DNA of 34,792 bases from positions 1-34,792 of the forward strand of contig FTLJ01000568.1 in assembly GCA_900155495.1 (NCBI GenBank), in the 5' to 3' direction. Shown here piece by piece: positions 10,649-23,732 of this stretch. How positions within the stretch are numbered: the first letter of the stretch is position 1; each line of letters starts with the position of its first letter. The notes beneath the pieces are model-generated. The model did not search any database and was not told the origin of the DNA. It saw only the letters and a program-made list of their open reading frames with translations. The stretch is from Porogramme epimiltina (lineage: Eukaryota > Basidiomycota > Agaricomycetes > Polyporales > Polyporaceae). The position numbers were made by a program, and so were the translations under genes.

Positions 10649-10660
10649 GTATATATATGT
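10649..10660 (-). promoter_or_regulatory. TATA-like element upstream of copy C
   Basis: An ACATATATATACG stretch lies about 185 nt upstream of the copy C start codon in a GC-rich context. The spacing would allow a leader of about 150 nt. Confidence 0.35.
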
Positions 10661-12111
10661 GCCCCGTGCATACTAGTACACGCGCGCCTCTATAACGTCG
10701 TAGACGGATGAGACGTATGCGGCCAGCTCCGGATCCGTCGCCGCCCTTCTATCACTGCTCGTTCAGACATAACTTGGGATCGCCGCATAATATCATTAGT
10801 TAATGTACGTTACGATTGCGTAGTGCTATATGTACACAGAGAGACAACTTGGGATACCGCTGTAGAAGGGTCAACGAATTGCACGAGGCGTGCAATGGCA
10901 CAACTACGATACAACGCAAGGCTCATTGGGTGCACCTCGCCATCCATGCATCAGCCGGAAACGCTCTAAAGGGGCACCAAAATCAGTTGAAAACGACAAT
11001 AAACGGAACGCACATTGGTCAACGCCCCTGCACCCACATATCCTTATACCATCTCCCCGCGACCCGCCACACCTCCCTACGGCGGGCGTTACATTCCGAA
11101 GCTTCTTCTCTAAGTAGCGAATATTCGCCCATATCATCAGCATTGCGTAGTACCGGCACGTTGGACACAGCTGGTCCTGGGGCTTACGCCCGAGGGTCGA
11201 AGCACCGAAACACGATGAGGATGCCGTTTGCGAGGGGAGATGTCGATGGAAGAGGGGAGGTGTCGATGGAAGAAGGGAGGTGTCGACGGCCTCCGTTTGC
11301 GGTCCCTGCTCACTGGTCATACGATAGTCTTCGCAAAGGGGGTTCTTCTGGTAATTTGAAGACAAGACGCAGTCCCTTGATGGCTGGAGTAGAGGCTCGT
11401 CTGAAATCTGCGTCACCACGAACCTTGTACCATCCTGGTCTCTGTACCATCGTCGCCCATGCTACCGTGATTCTTGTACTGGTGGCCGTGGTCGGCGTGG
11501 AAGTGCTGACAAGTAGATGGCAAGGTCGAAGGTCCAACCAGCACCTTGACGGGGGCTTGAATGGGTTGAAGTCTGCACCAGTGTGTTCGACAGAGTGATA
11601 AGACGGACGTTGCAAGTTCATGGTATGTGCCGAAGCATAAGTGAGATTGAGAGGCAAGCATGAGGTTGAGAGTTAACATGGACAACCGGAAGTGATAAGT
11701 TGAAGCGGCCGCTACTACTGCCGCCCTTTGCGCGAATACGCACGTGACCCAAAGGCTTGGGAAATTGAAAATCCCGCCCTGGCTGGCACGCTCTTGGCCT
11801 GGAGGATTGTGCACACTGGGCCGCTGACAGAAGAGCGGCCAGCACGCAGTCAGGTCCCAAGAAGCAAGCAAAGAAGACAGAGAAGTGGCCATGTGTGGCA
11901 TAATACTTCATACGTGCGAAGTCCCTAATAAAAACAGCGGAAAAGTCCTAGGCGGAGATGTGGTATGCGACTACTACAAGAGACAGGATGGAGAGAGACA
12001 GATGGAGGAGATGGTCGTGACACAGGCGTGCAGGTACAACAGGCTATCCAGTACACAAGAGGGGTCGTCAGGGAGCGCGATCCGGCCACGCTTGGGCGAC
12101 GCGGAACGGCA
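10661..12111. other. No supported gene; short tandem repeat inside
   Basis: This stretch separates copy C from the PKA gene. Open frames exist on both strands (for example + 10816-11598) but overlap one another, start with non-ATG codons or lack any domain signal. The part next to the PKA stop (about 11930-12111) is probably its 3' untranslated region. Confidence 0.45.
11238..11290. repeat. Period-20 tandem repeat, 2.6 copies
   Basis: The core TGTCGATGGA recurs at 11241 and 11261 and as TGTCGACGGC at 11281, each followed by a GA/GGGG-rich spacer. Two units are nearly identical and the third decays. Confidence 0.8.
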
Positions 12112-13684
<1,573 letters not shown>

Positions 13685-14179
13685 GAACGGGCGATGGCCC
13701 GGTCGACAGCCATTGTTCTCACTCAGTTCGGCGCCACGCGAGCGCCGATGTCATCTTTGTCTTCCCAAATGGCCGCGCGGGCCTGCGCGACCTTGTTCTA
13801 CATTCGTCGCGAACATAGTCGAGCGTACCCGCCTGGAAATACGCAGGATGTAGAGTCGTCGGCCCAGCATGTGAGGTGAGGTGATGTGTCTGAGTCGGCG
13901 TATGTCGCGAGATGGTCGCGAGGACCAAATGTCGCCACCCTCCAGGCGCGCAGGGTCGTTTTGGCGCCCACCCTCCTTCAATTCGTCTACATACCATGGC
14001 CACGCTATACATCCATCCCGTATCTGCACTAGTCCCTCTGCTTAAGCACGTCTACACCAAAACGTGCTCCTAGTGTTTCTCCAGCGTACTCTCAACATAT
14101 ACCATGCCAAAGAATAGTCATGCCTTGCACAAGACACTCCTGTGTGATACTCAAGTTCCCCTCCTCCTTTCTACCACTG
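13685..14179. other. PKA upstream region / copy D downstream flank
   Basis: About 495 bases without a supported gene. It should contain the PKA promoter and the 3' end of copy D. No clear TATA element or repeat was found; the open frames are short and overlapping. Confidence 0.5.
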
Positions 14180-15951
14180 CTACTCTCCATGCACCTCCTC
14201 TTCAATACGCAACCTAAGCAACTGAATCTCAATGAAATTCAGTGAGAAATGATAACTGTAGGGGAGGGTACGCTGAATCTCCTTGCGCAGCTGAGGAAAT
14301 GCACGGTTGAAAGCCAGTGCAATGGGCTGGAGCGAGGGATCCCTGTGATTCACAAGCCCTGCGGCCTTGAACCACAGCAGCCCGTGTCCCTGGAGGGGTG
14401 GAAGCGCGTCCTGTGGTGTCGGGTCGTTAAGACCTTGTGGAAGGGGGTCTGTGCGCACGTATGGGAGCTCGAGATGTAAGAGGCGGGGATGGCTGCGCGC
14501 GAACGCGAAGATCGTATTGAGGGTTGGTAGCGGTGGTCTTCCCATGGGACCACAGTAAGGGCGAATGGTATACTCGAAGTGCTCGAGTTCAGGCCATATC
14601 GGTATGAGAGATCTGAGGTTGCCATCGAACAGCTCCAAGAATCCATGAATGCGATGTCCCAGCCGGACATTGAGCATAAGCTCTCTGAGATTGCGGAAAG
14701 ACTGGAAAGGCAACACGAAATCGTCGAAATCCACCGCATTCGGACCCAAATAGACTGGATCCGCCCCAAGTCCCACGTTAGACTTGATTCTGATATGAAC
14801 ACGGCGTAAGGAGGGAGGGAGCGCGGCGAAGATAGCGTTAATCGCAGTGCCCTGCCGCAGTGTTAAATCTCTATTGTCCAAAATCTCGATTCCGAGAAAG
14901 AGGCCTGTGACGTTTGGTGAGGAGATAGATTGCATAATCTCAACGACGTCAGATGCCACCGCAGTAAGAGAGAGATTGAGGAGGGTCGGAAAGTGAAGTC
15001 GCGGGAGTCGGGGAGTCATGGACGTCGAGAAATGGCCTAGGGTGAGGGACTGAAGAGAGAGTTCGGACAGCGAAAGCAATATTGGGCGGGTTACGGTGAA
15101 CTCGATGCTAATGTCGAGGGATCGGAGATTGGGGAGGTGCCATATAAGGGACTCGTCGTTGATAAGAGGCGGATGTGGCACCGGAGATGCCACGGGAAAT
15201 ACAACCGAGTGCAATCCGAAACTGTGAAGTACCCTTAACATGGGGTACATGTCGTCTATAATCGTTGGATCTGAGGACTCCAGGGTATCTCTAAGAAAGA
15301 GAGTGAAATGACGCAAGTTTCCCAAGTTGATCAGCTTCGTCGCTGTGTCTGGTGGCATTTTGTAAAACTCCCCGTCGAAGAACCAGTCCAGTCGGCGCAG
15401 TTGTGGCAGGATGAAGACGTCCGGCGGTGGGAACCAATGTAGCAGCATAGCAATACCGTCATATTGCAATCGGGCGCGTGGGAGCTCGAGCTCTCGTATC
15501 CTCGCTGCGTAGGTACGGAGACAACGTAGTTCATCCTCGGATGGGACCCGAGTGAACCTCTAGAAGACGGCCACGCGGCATTATCGATAGTGAGTGTCCG
15601 AGGCGTCGATGCGTGCGATCCAGTACAAGTACTCACGATCTCATAAATGCCATCTTCAGAATCAGTTCGGAGCGTATAACATGACGGGACGATGTGGATA
15701 AGGTGAAAAATGCTATTGATATTCCTCCACAGTATGTCCAGAGCAATGCTCGACAGAGCACGGCAGACACAAGCAACGCGGGACAAAGCAATCTTGTTCT
15801 GACGCCTTTGATCTCTCCATAAACGCTCGTCCGCAGGGTATATCAAAGGTGGCTTGAGGACTGGGCCGGGGGCTAGTGTTTCGAGGATGGTCGCTACAAT
15901 ATCGTAGGAGGCCCACGCTCTATTCAATGCAGTCCCTTGGGCTATCTTCAT
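14180..15951 (-). CDS. F-box/LRR-like protein, copy D
   Basis: Two exons: 15637-15951 (105 codons) and 14180-15559 (459 codons plus stop), with a 77-nt phase-0 intron (GTGAGT...CTTCTAG); 564 aa. The F-box-like domain (about 11-80) is split by a Pro/Tyr-rich insertion (PGPVLKPPLIYP, about 28-51) before IALSRVACVCRALSSIAL. Subgroup hallmarks follow: LRTYAARIREL, LGPNAVDFDDFVLPFQS (about 376-392), SHPRLLHLELP (about 461-471), LQGHGLLWF (about 494-502) and an acidic tail EEEVHGE. The irregular leucine-rich repeats would recognise substrate and the F-box would bind Skp1 (family knowledge). Upstream, a possible coding exon at 16212-16295 could splice (209-nt intron 16003-16211) in frame with 17 codons before this Met, extending the protein to 609 aa; the shorter start is used because other copies lack the extension. 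Confidence 0.82.
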
Positions 15952-16208
15952 GGCTCCGAGTCGCGATGCTATCCGATCGCCCGCGGATCGGTGCAATGGC
16001 GTCTGCAGTAATCTGGGTTTGAGGGGCTCTAAGTTGGAAATGATTGTCGAGTTAAAAGAACATGCACTCACATACAAGTGGGAGGGGCTCCAGCGACGAA
16101 TTCGAACCCTGTCAGTGTGGCCTGAGGGAGTAGTTAGTACTAGACTTCTACAGCTTAGCAAATCCTTGAAGGAAGGCGTGAGAAACATTTTATAAGCACG
16201 CCACTTTT

Positions 16209-16258
16209 CACCTGTCGCGTGGCTCGCTGTTTGGCGCCCATTTGTTCGAATTCCTTCA
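16209..16258 (-). promoter_or_regulatory. Conserved upstream block of copy D
   Basis: About 260-310 nt upstream of the copy D start. It is nearly identical over 50 bases to 20953-21002 upstream of copy E, including a GGCGCCAAACAGCG core and a following CACGCGACAG|GTGAAA donor-like site. It is probably an untranslated or coding first exon with its splice donor. Confidence 0.5.
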
Positions 16259-16295
16259 ACCCTTGCCACTGTGGTGACCATATATCCCAGTTCAT

Positions 16296-18096
16296 GAGGC
16301 TGCTCTGCTCATTCTTATTATCACCAAGGTCGTCCGTCAACCAACCCGTCCTGCGCGTCGTGGATCGCGCCCTCGAATACCTACGACTCCCTCTCCGTCG
16401 CGAAAACCGCCTTTCGCTCTCACACTCTGCTGTAGCCCCGTTGACGGCGCAGTTCACGGCCTACATCGCAACGGGCACGTGCTCGAGGGCACGCTGCTCT
16501 CTGGAACGCGCTCAAGGTCGTGTGCTCGGGCGCAGCGAATACGCGTGCGATGTATGGCTTGTAACAGGGAATATAGGACTTGAAGCGTGGAGCTCCGCCG
16601 AGGGCTTGGAAGTCTAGCTGCGATAATCCAATATACAGGCGTTAATACAGAAGTACTAGTACGCTTCTACGCTAAAACACATAGCTAGCGCTCCGGCCTG
16701 TCCAGCCTAAGTAGCTGTGCGCTCTGTATGCACTGTGGGCGCGTGACACAACGAGTCGAAGATCCCTTTGAGTTAGAAACGCCGGCGAATCATTGCACAC
16801 TAGCCTCCGATGGAGCCGGTTGCTCATGATGAAACAAGTGAACTCAAATGCTTGTATTTGAATCTCTACACCGGCCACATCCCAGAACCTACAACCCGTA
16901 GCATTTCCTCCGGAAACTGGCGCCGAACATGGCTGAACGAGATGTAGTCAAAGAACGCGGTATCTCTCCAACATGTTAGAAGCCAATCGTCAACTACTTC
17001 TCGTGGCCGTGCTGGAATGACATTCACTCGATCAGAGACTAGGTCTACCGGGACTTTCATTTGCGCGCCTGGGCCGACCACATGGTTTATCGGCTCCGTA
17101 AATCGTTTTCGTGACGTCGTCGTATTCCGAGAAGACTTGTCGTAGACATCCATCAACTTTCATTGACCCTATAAACTCCAGTGTGCGTCGTAGGCTCGTG
17201 CCTAGCCTATTCGGCGTGATGGGAAATTAAAACCCAGTCGGGGGTCCCTACCCCAATTTACACTCCGATGGCCCTGCTCCCAATTTGGGCTGCTCGACTC
17301 GAGTCTAGATATGCTCTTCTGGCAAACCCCGGCCGGGCCAGGGGCCCCGGCTCAGGTATCAAGCAAACACGCCGCCGAAACTGGCACTAGCCTTCTCAAA
17401 ACTCCATGGAGCTGAGCGCTGCACGACACACCACCGACGACACGCTGTTTCCGCCCGTGTTCATCGGTGGTTTGACTTGAACACCTCATTATCGTAATGG
17501 CTCACAATCGCGCGGTTAAACACCGAACAGCTTAACATATGATTCTCAAAGTTTAGGATGGACGGGTAAGTTTTCGTTTGGGTCGAATCTATCTCTGAGG
17601 TCATTTACGTGTTGGGGCAGCCTCCACAATTGCACACAGTCACGGGTATGTGTCTTAGTTATCCTTCCATGCAAGGAAGATCCAAATGGCAGGCAGACTC
17701 GCAGTGAACGCTCTGATTTATCACTGGCCGAGGTGCTACGGAGGATAGGGCTTGAAGCGCACGTCATCGTCATCCCCTGTACTATGGATCCACGAGAATT
17801 TGCAACTCCCCTCATCCCCATGGCTTATGGATCATACAGACCGGTCTGGCCGCAGCCAATGGCTAACATTCGTGTTTTGTAGGAGCGCTCCCCTTGCCCA
17901 CCTAACATGACTGGACATCGTCATGCCACGCGCTTCAAGTAGCGTCACCTACCGCACGCTCTCAATGCCCGAAGGTATAAGAACCCCCCAAAGTTGACCG
18001 TCCAAAGCCAGGATCCCATTCCTACTACAGGTCCACCGCTCTGACAGATCTCCGGCCTTCGATCCATTCTCTGCACCATCCCCATTCACATCCACC
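16296..18096. other. No firmly supported gene; possible small ORF
   Basis: Mostly unexplained sequence between copy D and the RlpA-like gene. A minus-strand frame at 16866-17156 (96 aa) reads protein-like (REVVDDWLLTCWRDTAFFDY) and has no simple-sequence bias, but I recognise no family and found no matching exons. The part from about 17970 on is the promoter and CT-rich leader of the RlpA-like gene. Confidence 0.4.
17974..17982 (+). promoter_or_regulatory. TATA-like element of RlpA-like gene
   Basis: GGTATAAGA lies about 115-120 nt upstream of the start codon and is followed by a CT-rich leader ending CATCCACC before the ATG, a common layout for well-expressed basidiomycete genes. Confidence 0.5.
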
Positions 18097-18560
18097 ATGT
18101 CTTTCAAGACCATCTTCGCTGCCGTTGCTGCCGCCGTTGCTGTCGGCTCCGTTCAGGCCTTCTCTGGTGACGGTAAGCAGTATAAGGGGTGTATCATGAA
18201 TGAAATTCTCAAGATAGATCCCTCCATCAGCTACCTTCTACTCCCCCAACGGCGGACTTGGTTCCTGCGGGAGCCCTATCCAGAACACTGACCTCGCCGT
18301 TGCCCTCAACCCAGACCAGTACTCGGGCGGCTCAAACTGTGGTCGCCAGATCACTATCAACTGTAAGTATATTGCGTTCTTACCTAAGCTTCCGTACTGA
18401 TGCTATGTGTTGGTCAGACCAAGGGAAGTCGGCTACCGCGACCGTCCGGGATCTCTGCCCTGGCTGCAGCTCGGGCGACGTTGACCTGACGCCCGCCGTG
18501 TTCAACAAGCTCGCCGACCCCAGTGCTGGACGCATCCAGGTCACTTGGGACTTCAACTAA
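18097..18560 (+). CDS. Secreted RlpA/barwin-like double-psi beta-barrel protein
   Basis: Three exons: 18097-18172, 18231-18362 and 18418-18560, with introns of 58 and 55 nt (GTAAGC...ATCAG; GTAAGT...GTCAG), both phase 1; 116 aa. Residues 1-21 are a signal peptide (Ala/Val-rich core ending VGSVQA). The mature part is a single RlpA-like double-psi beta-barrel: GDATFYSPNGGLGSCGSP, a CGRQITI strand, the conserved VRDLCPGC (Asp81, Cys83, Cys86) and VDLTPAVFNKLADPSAGRI before a VTW end. Four cysteines (38, 62, 83, 86) could form two disulfides. Family members are small extracellular proteins related to barwin and expansin domains; no enzymatic activity can be assigned. It lies on the strand opposite to copies D and E that flank it. 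Length and structure are typical and intact. Confidence 0.92.
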
Positions 18561-18829
18561 AGGGGAAGCGCAGAATAGTAGAGATTGTTGCCCATCTTTG
18601 TGCCAATACTGTACAAGCGCGTAGTCGGCACAGAACAGAATGATACTCGCTAGTGTTTCGTAAAATATGTGCGCGGAGCCCTGAGATGCTTTTATGTGGG
18701 ATCACTCCTTGTTTTCACAGCAGCCGTGCCGATATCCTTGCCCACCTCCTCTTGAAACTGAGGCCGGGCAAAGTATGACCTGCACACGTTGAGCCCCCTG
18801 CGGCAGCTTGCCTCCACTCCTTCCTATTA

Positions 18830-20625
18830 TTACATTCCACGTCCGTCCTCTTCATCGTGCAACTCGAAAAGCTCTTTCTCAAGGTAGCTCCATGAGCGTT
18901 GCGCATTTATGGCATGACGACGTTGGATCTCCTTGCGCACTTGAGGAAACGCGTGATCTATAGCCCGGGCCAACACGGTAGGCTCGAGCAAGACGCCTTG
19001 GCTGGAACCGCCCAAGGGCCAGTCGACCGAGAACCACAGCAACCCGTGTCCCTGGAGGCGCGGGGATGCGTCCTCTTGTGGTGATGTCCGATCGAGTCCG
19101 CGTGGAAGGCGGTCTACGAGCACCGACGGAAGCTGGAGATGGAGGAGGCGGGGATGGGCGCGCGCAAACCCGAATATCGTATCGAGGGTTGGGTGATCCG
19201 GGCGCAGTGATGGCCAAGTGGAGTAGCCGGAATAGATGTGATATTCGAAGAGCTCAAGTTCCGGCCATGACGAGGCGAGAGATTCGAGGTCTCCGTTACT
19301 CAGCCCTAGGAACCCGTGAACGTGATACAAGAGCCGCACACGGAGTGTAAGCTCCCGGAGGTTTGGGAGGGACTGGAGAGGTAGCACGAAGTCGTCGAAC
19401 TTGATTGCGTTTGGTCCTAGCCAGACTGTCTCGTCCCGCTCGTACTTGGTAGACTTGACTTTGATACGAATCCGACGTAAGGAGGCCGGGAACTTGGAGT
19501 AGATAGCTCGGATCGTAGTGCGTTGCATTGGCGTCGAACTTCTACCACTGAAAATGTCCATGGTGAGACTCAGACCTGTGGCGTTTGGAAAGGACATAGA
19601 TAGAATCATGTCTGCGATGTCAGATGCGACCGCGACGAGCGAGAGGTTTCTGAGGGCTGGAAAAGGAAATCCTGGAGGTCTCGCCGTTAGCGATGTGGAG
19701 AACTGGCGCAGTGTGAGGGACTGGAGAGGAAGCCGGGACAGCGAAACCAGTATTTGGCGGGTTACGATGAACCTGACGCTGATGTTGATGGATTGGAGTT
19801 GAGAGAGGCGCCATATAGAAGATTTGTCATTGATGACAGGTGGAAGTGCCACCTCCGTTTGATGAGTTAAAGCTGTACTCAAGCTGAAGCTTCGAATGTC
19901 TGTTAAGATGGGGCAAATATCTTCTATAATCATTGAAAATGAGGGATCCGGGGGTCCAATGAGGTCGAGGGTGAAGTGACGTAAATTCCCCCCGTTCATG
20001 AGCCCTGCCGCTGCCATAGGTGGCATATCGCAAGTGTCCCCGTCGAAATACCAGTTCAGTTTGCACAGTTGCGGTAGGACGGGGAGATACGGGGACAACC
20101 AATGCAACAGCATATCGATAGCGGCATATTGGTAGTGGTCGTATGGGAGGTCCAGCTCTCTTATCCTGGCCGCGTAGGTACGCAGAGAATGTAGCTCCTG
20201 TTCGTCGGGGGCCCGAGTGAATACCTACAGGGCGTCCGCGCGTAGTCATCAGTGAGTATATGAAGCATCGACTCACATGTCACAGTGCAAGCACTCACTA
20301 GTTTGTCATCCCGGTCCGAAGGTAGTAAACATTTGTATGCCTCGAACTTATAGCATGACGGGACAAGATGGATGATGTCGAAGGCATTTCCAATATATCT
20401 CCATAGAATGTCTAGAGCAACACTTGACAGAGCTCGGCAGACACGGGCAGTACAGGCAAGGGCAGCCCTGTTCCGACGCCTTCGATCTGCCCATACATCT
20501 GAATCGTAGGGGTATATCAAGGGGGGCTTGAGGTGTGGACCAGGGTCCATGGTTTCAAGAATAAGTACTATGACGTCGTAGGACGACCAGGCACGTTCCA
20601 TTGCGGTTCTTTGGGATGTCGACAT
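18830..20625 (-). CDS. F-box/LRR-like protein, copy E
   Basis: Two exons: 20299-20625 (109 codons) and 18830-20224 (464 codons plus stop), with a 74-nt phase-0 intron (GTGAGT...CCTGTAG); 573 aa. The F-box-like domain carries the subgroup insertion (PGPHLKPPLIYPYD) between YDVIVLILETM and ARVCRALSSVALDILWR. The second exon holds irregular leucine-rich repeats and the motifs LGPNAIKFDDFVLPLQS, HPTLDTIFGFARAHPRLLHL, LQGHGLLWF and a LEKELFELHDEED tail. Copy F has exactly the same exon 2 length and is the closest relative in the window. An in-frame TAA six bases before the ATG fixes the start at this Met. The role as SCF substrate adaptor is inferred from domain architecture. Confidence 0.85.
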
Positions 20626-20692
20626 CGTGGGTTATAACGCCGTCCGCCGGTTCAACTATTCCACCGCGATGATTGATGTATGTCTGTACAGT

Positions 20693-20723
20693 GATGTCTG
20701 CAAAAAGCCTGTAACAGTCAGCC
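20693..20723 (-). promoter_or_regulatory. Leader splice-acceptor-like motif of copy E
   Basis: On the coding strand GGCTGACTGTTACAG is followed by GCTTTTTGCAG. It matches the motif before copy A and resembles the 3' end of an intron (CTGAC branch plus acceptors). With the donor-like site at about 20955 it would define a leader intron of roughly 240 nt. Confidence 0.45.
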
Positions 20724-20952
20724 TAAGACTCATGGCGTGTTGTCGGGTCATTACGCACACTAGCACAAACGCGAGCCTGAAAGGGTTCCGGAAGGCGAGA
20801 GCTAAGCGGTGGCTGGCAAAGACGCGTAAGTAAAACAATGTCAAATTCCGCGTACGCCGGCGCCAATCCCGCCTATGACACGTACTTGGCCAGTTGGCCT
20901 GAAGCACTTGCTCAGTATAGGCGTGAGACATTATTAATCATCACACCATTCT

Positions 20953-21002
20953 TACCTGCCGCGTGGCCCGCTGTTTGGCGGCCACCTGTTCGACTCCCTT
21001 CT
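20953..21002 (-). promoter_or_regulatory. Conserved upstream block of copy E
   Basis: Counterpart of 16209-16258. The last eight codons before the donor (CAG|GTAAGA) read AKQRATRQ in one frame in both copies, and the two base differences within those codons are synonymous. That hints at a short coding exon or upstream ORF rather than a plain promoter element. Confidence 0.45.
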
Positions 21003-21299
21003 CCGATAGTACCGTGACTATTAGCTGACTAGTATTGCCCCCAGATCTAGGCTCTGCGGTTCCGTGTATGCACACAAGTACGCACCATCCGCATTAGAAG
21101 ATGTGGGTATGGCTGCCCACACCCCATATGTGGCAAGCCCGGCGCCATGGCGTGAGGGCGCATGTCTACGGTTTAGGTGCACCGTGCCGCCGCTCACACT
21201 AGTCGACACTAAATGTTTACTACATCGTGAGGAAGTACAAAGAATATGCCCTGCACATGTTGGTCACCCTGCATTGCCCGTTCCCACTCCTCCTTCCGA
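21003..21299. other. Intergenic region between copies E and F
   Basis: The distal upstream flank of copy E and the 3' flank of copy F. No supported gene, repeat or RNA was seen. Confidence 0.5.
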
Positions 21300-23101
21300 T
21301 TATGACCCTCCATGGACATCCTCTTCAACGTGCAACTCCAAAAGCTCCTTCTCAAGATATCCCCATGGGTTCTGCGCATTTATGGTGCGGCGGCGTTGAA
21401 ACTCCCTGCGTACTTGAGGAAAAGCACGATCTATGGCTAACGCGATAGGCTCGAGGGAGACGCTTTGACCGGAACCGCCCACGAACCATGGCCAGCCAAC
21501 CTTGAACCACAGCAATCCGTGCCCCTGGAGGTGTGGATAAGCGTCCTCTTGTGCGGGTATGCTGTCGAGTCCGCATGGGAGGCCATCTGTGAGCACGGAC
21601 GGAAGCCTGAGGTGGAGGAGGCGGGGATGGGCACGTGCAAACTCGAAAATCGTATCGAGGGTTGGGTGATCCTGTCGCAGTGGTGTCCAAGTGCATAAAC
21701 TGGGATGAAAGTGGTAGTCGAAAAGCACGAGTTCGGGCCACAACGGTATAAGAGACTTGAGATTGTTGTTACACAACCTCATGAACTCGTAAACGAGAGA
21801 TGCAAGCTGCACACGGAGTGTGAGCTCCCGGAGGTTACGGAGAGACTGAAGAGGCAACACAAAGTCGTCGAAATCGATCGCGTTTGGTCCCACCCAGAAC
21901 GTCTCGTCTCCTTCGTGCTTGAAAGACAGTAGTTGTATATGGACACGACGTAGGGAGGCCGGGAACGTGGAGTAAATGGAGAGGAAGGTGGCCCGATCCA
22001 CCAGCGTTGAGCTTCTATTGTCCATAATATCCATGATGAGGAAGACACTTGTCACGTTGGGGAAGGAAATGGACTGCACGAGCTCCGCAATATCTGATGC
22101 CGTGGCAGCGAGAGACAGGTTTCGGACAGCTGGAAAAAAGAGTCGAGGAGATCGAGCACATATGGATGTCGAGAAACCTTTGAGGGTGAGCGACTGAAGG
22201 GAGAGCTCGGATAGCGAAACCAATATGGGACGGGTCAACGTGAACCTCGTATTGAGCTCGAGGGATTGAAGTTGGGCGAGGCGCCATATGAGGGACTCGA
22301 CATCGATGAAAGGTGTCATTACTCTCCCTTCATGAGATAGAGCTGTGCTCAAGCTAAAGCTTTGAAGGTTTGTTAAGATAGGGTAAATATCCCTGACAAT
22401 CGCTGAATCTGTGGGATCCGGAGGACCTTCGAGGGAGAACACAAAGTGACGGAGGTTCCCAGAGTTCACAAGCCCTGACGCTGCCATCGGTGGCATATTA
22501 CAAGACTTCCTGTCAAAATACCATTTCATTTTGCACAGTTGCGGCAGAATGGGGAGGGGAGGGGATAGCCAATGCAACAGCGTGCCGATAGAGGCATATT
22601 GGTAGTGGTTATATGGGAGGTCCAGCTCTCGTATTCTAGCCGCGTAGGTGCGCAGATGACGTAGCTCCCGTTCGTCGGGGGCCCGAATGAGTTTCTGCAT
22701 GACGTTCGCACGTCATCACCAGTGAGTACTCAAAGGATCGACTCGCGTGTCATCATGCAAGAACTCACGAGCTTATTCCGGTCACTGTCCGTAGTGAGTA
22801 AGTCTTCGTTTTCTGCCTCGAACCTATATAACGATGGGACAATATCCAGGAGGTGGAAGATGTTCTCGATGCGTCTCCACAGAATGTCCAGAGCAACACT
22901 TGACAAAGCTCTACAGACACGGGCGACGAGGGCCAGGGTAGCCCTATTTCGGCGCCTTCGATCTGTCCACGCATCTTGGTCGTAGGGGTATATCAAAGGT
23001 GGTTCGAGGTGTGGACCAGGATCCATAGTTTCAAGAATAAGCACTGTAATGTCGTAGGAGGACCATGCACGTTCCACTGCGGTCCTTTTGGTTGTCAACA
23101 T
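21300..23101 (-). CDS. F-box/LRR-like protein, copy F
   Basis: Two exons: 22769-23101 (111 codons) and 21300-22694 (464 codons plus stop), with a 74-nt phase-0 intron (GTGAGT...CATGCAG); 575 aa. The F-box-like domain has the insertion PGPHLEPPLIYPYDQDAW between YDITVLILETM and ARVCRALSSVALDILWR. Exon 2 carries the subgroup motifs VGPNAIDFDDFVLPLQS, HPTLDTIFEFARAHPRLLHL, LQGHGLLWFKVGW and an acidic EEDVHGG tail. Closest to copy E, with identical exon 2 length, suggesting a more recent duplication of that pair. Stops lie in frame upstream of the Met, which supports this start. Predicted cytoplasmic or nuclear SCF adaptor by family knowledge. Confidence 0.85.
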
Positions 23102-23350
23102 CTTGAGTTAAAGACCTATAACGCCGTCCGGTTCAAGTTCCACTACGATGATTGATGTAGTTCTATACAGCGATGTCTGTGAAAAACAATAAGCCCGAGA
23201 TCGTGCTGCCGGGTTACAACGCACGGCACTTAGTACAAACGCAAGCTTGAGAGGGACACGAGCGGCGGAAGATAAGGCAGCGATGGACCGTAGGTCATGC
23301 AACGTCGACCAAGTGCATCATATGCGCCACAGGCTGCCAAATCCGGGCTA

Positions 23351-23425
23351 CGTTGATCTCGCTAATCTCAGATCAATTATCTCAGCCTGAGAGGGCGTGA
23401 CCTGGCATGTGGCGCCCACCCCTTC
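23351..23425 (-). promoter_or_regulatory. Conserved upstream block of copy F
   Basis: About 250-325 nt upstream of the copy F start. It shares GCTAATCTCAGATC and a GTGGCGCCCACCCC core (plus-strand reading) with the region upstream of copy H, and the GGGCGCCA core with copy D. Confidence 0.4.
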
Positions 23426-23732
23426 CTTTGCTACCACGACTGGTAGCGTATATTGATAATCATTGACCTTGAATGGGACTCAGCAGGTCTGTGTATGCCC
23501 ACCAACATGCATCAAGTACTCGTGATGGAGAGAGCTGTACTTCAAGAGTGGCGAATCGCACCCCTGGTCACCAAAGGCACCTTTTCCATGCAGTTAGACT
23601 GCGAGTCCTAGCATCGGTAGGTCTCCGGATCCTCACAAATGGTGCAGTCATGATGCTTAATGTACAAGCAGATATTTCAACTGTGAGAACGGCTGTATAG
23701 GAAAAACGATTAAAAATATGTAGCAGCCTCAA

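Noticed and set aside
10816..11598. 260-codon plus-strand frame between copy C and PKA
   Set aside because: It overlaps equally long minus-strand frames, starts with a non-ATG codon and contains no recognisable motif.
16866..17156. 96-codon minus-strand frame
   Set aside because: The composition is protein-like, but there is no family match that I recognise, no partner exons and no promoter; mentioned only in the interval description.
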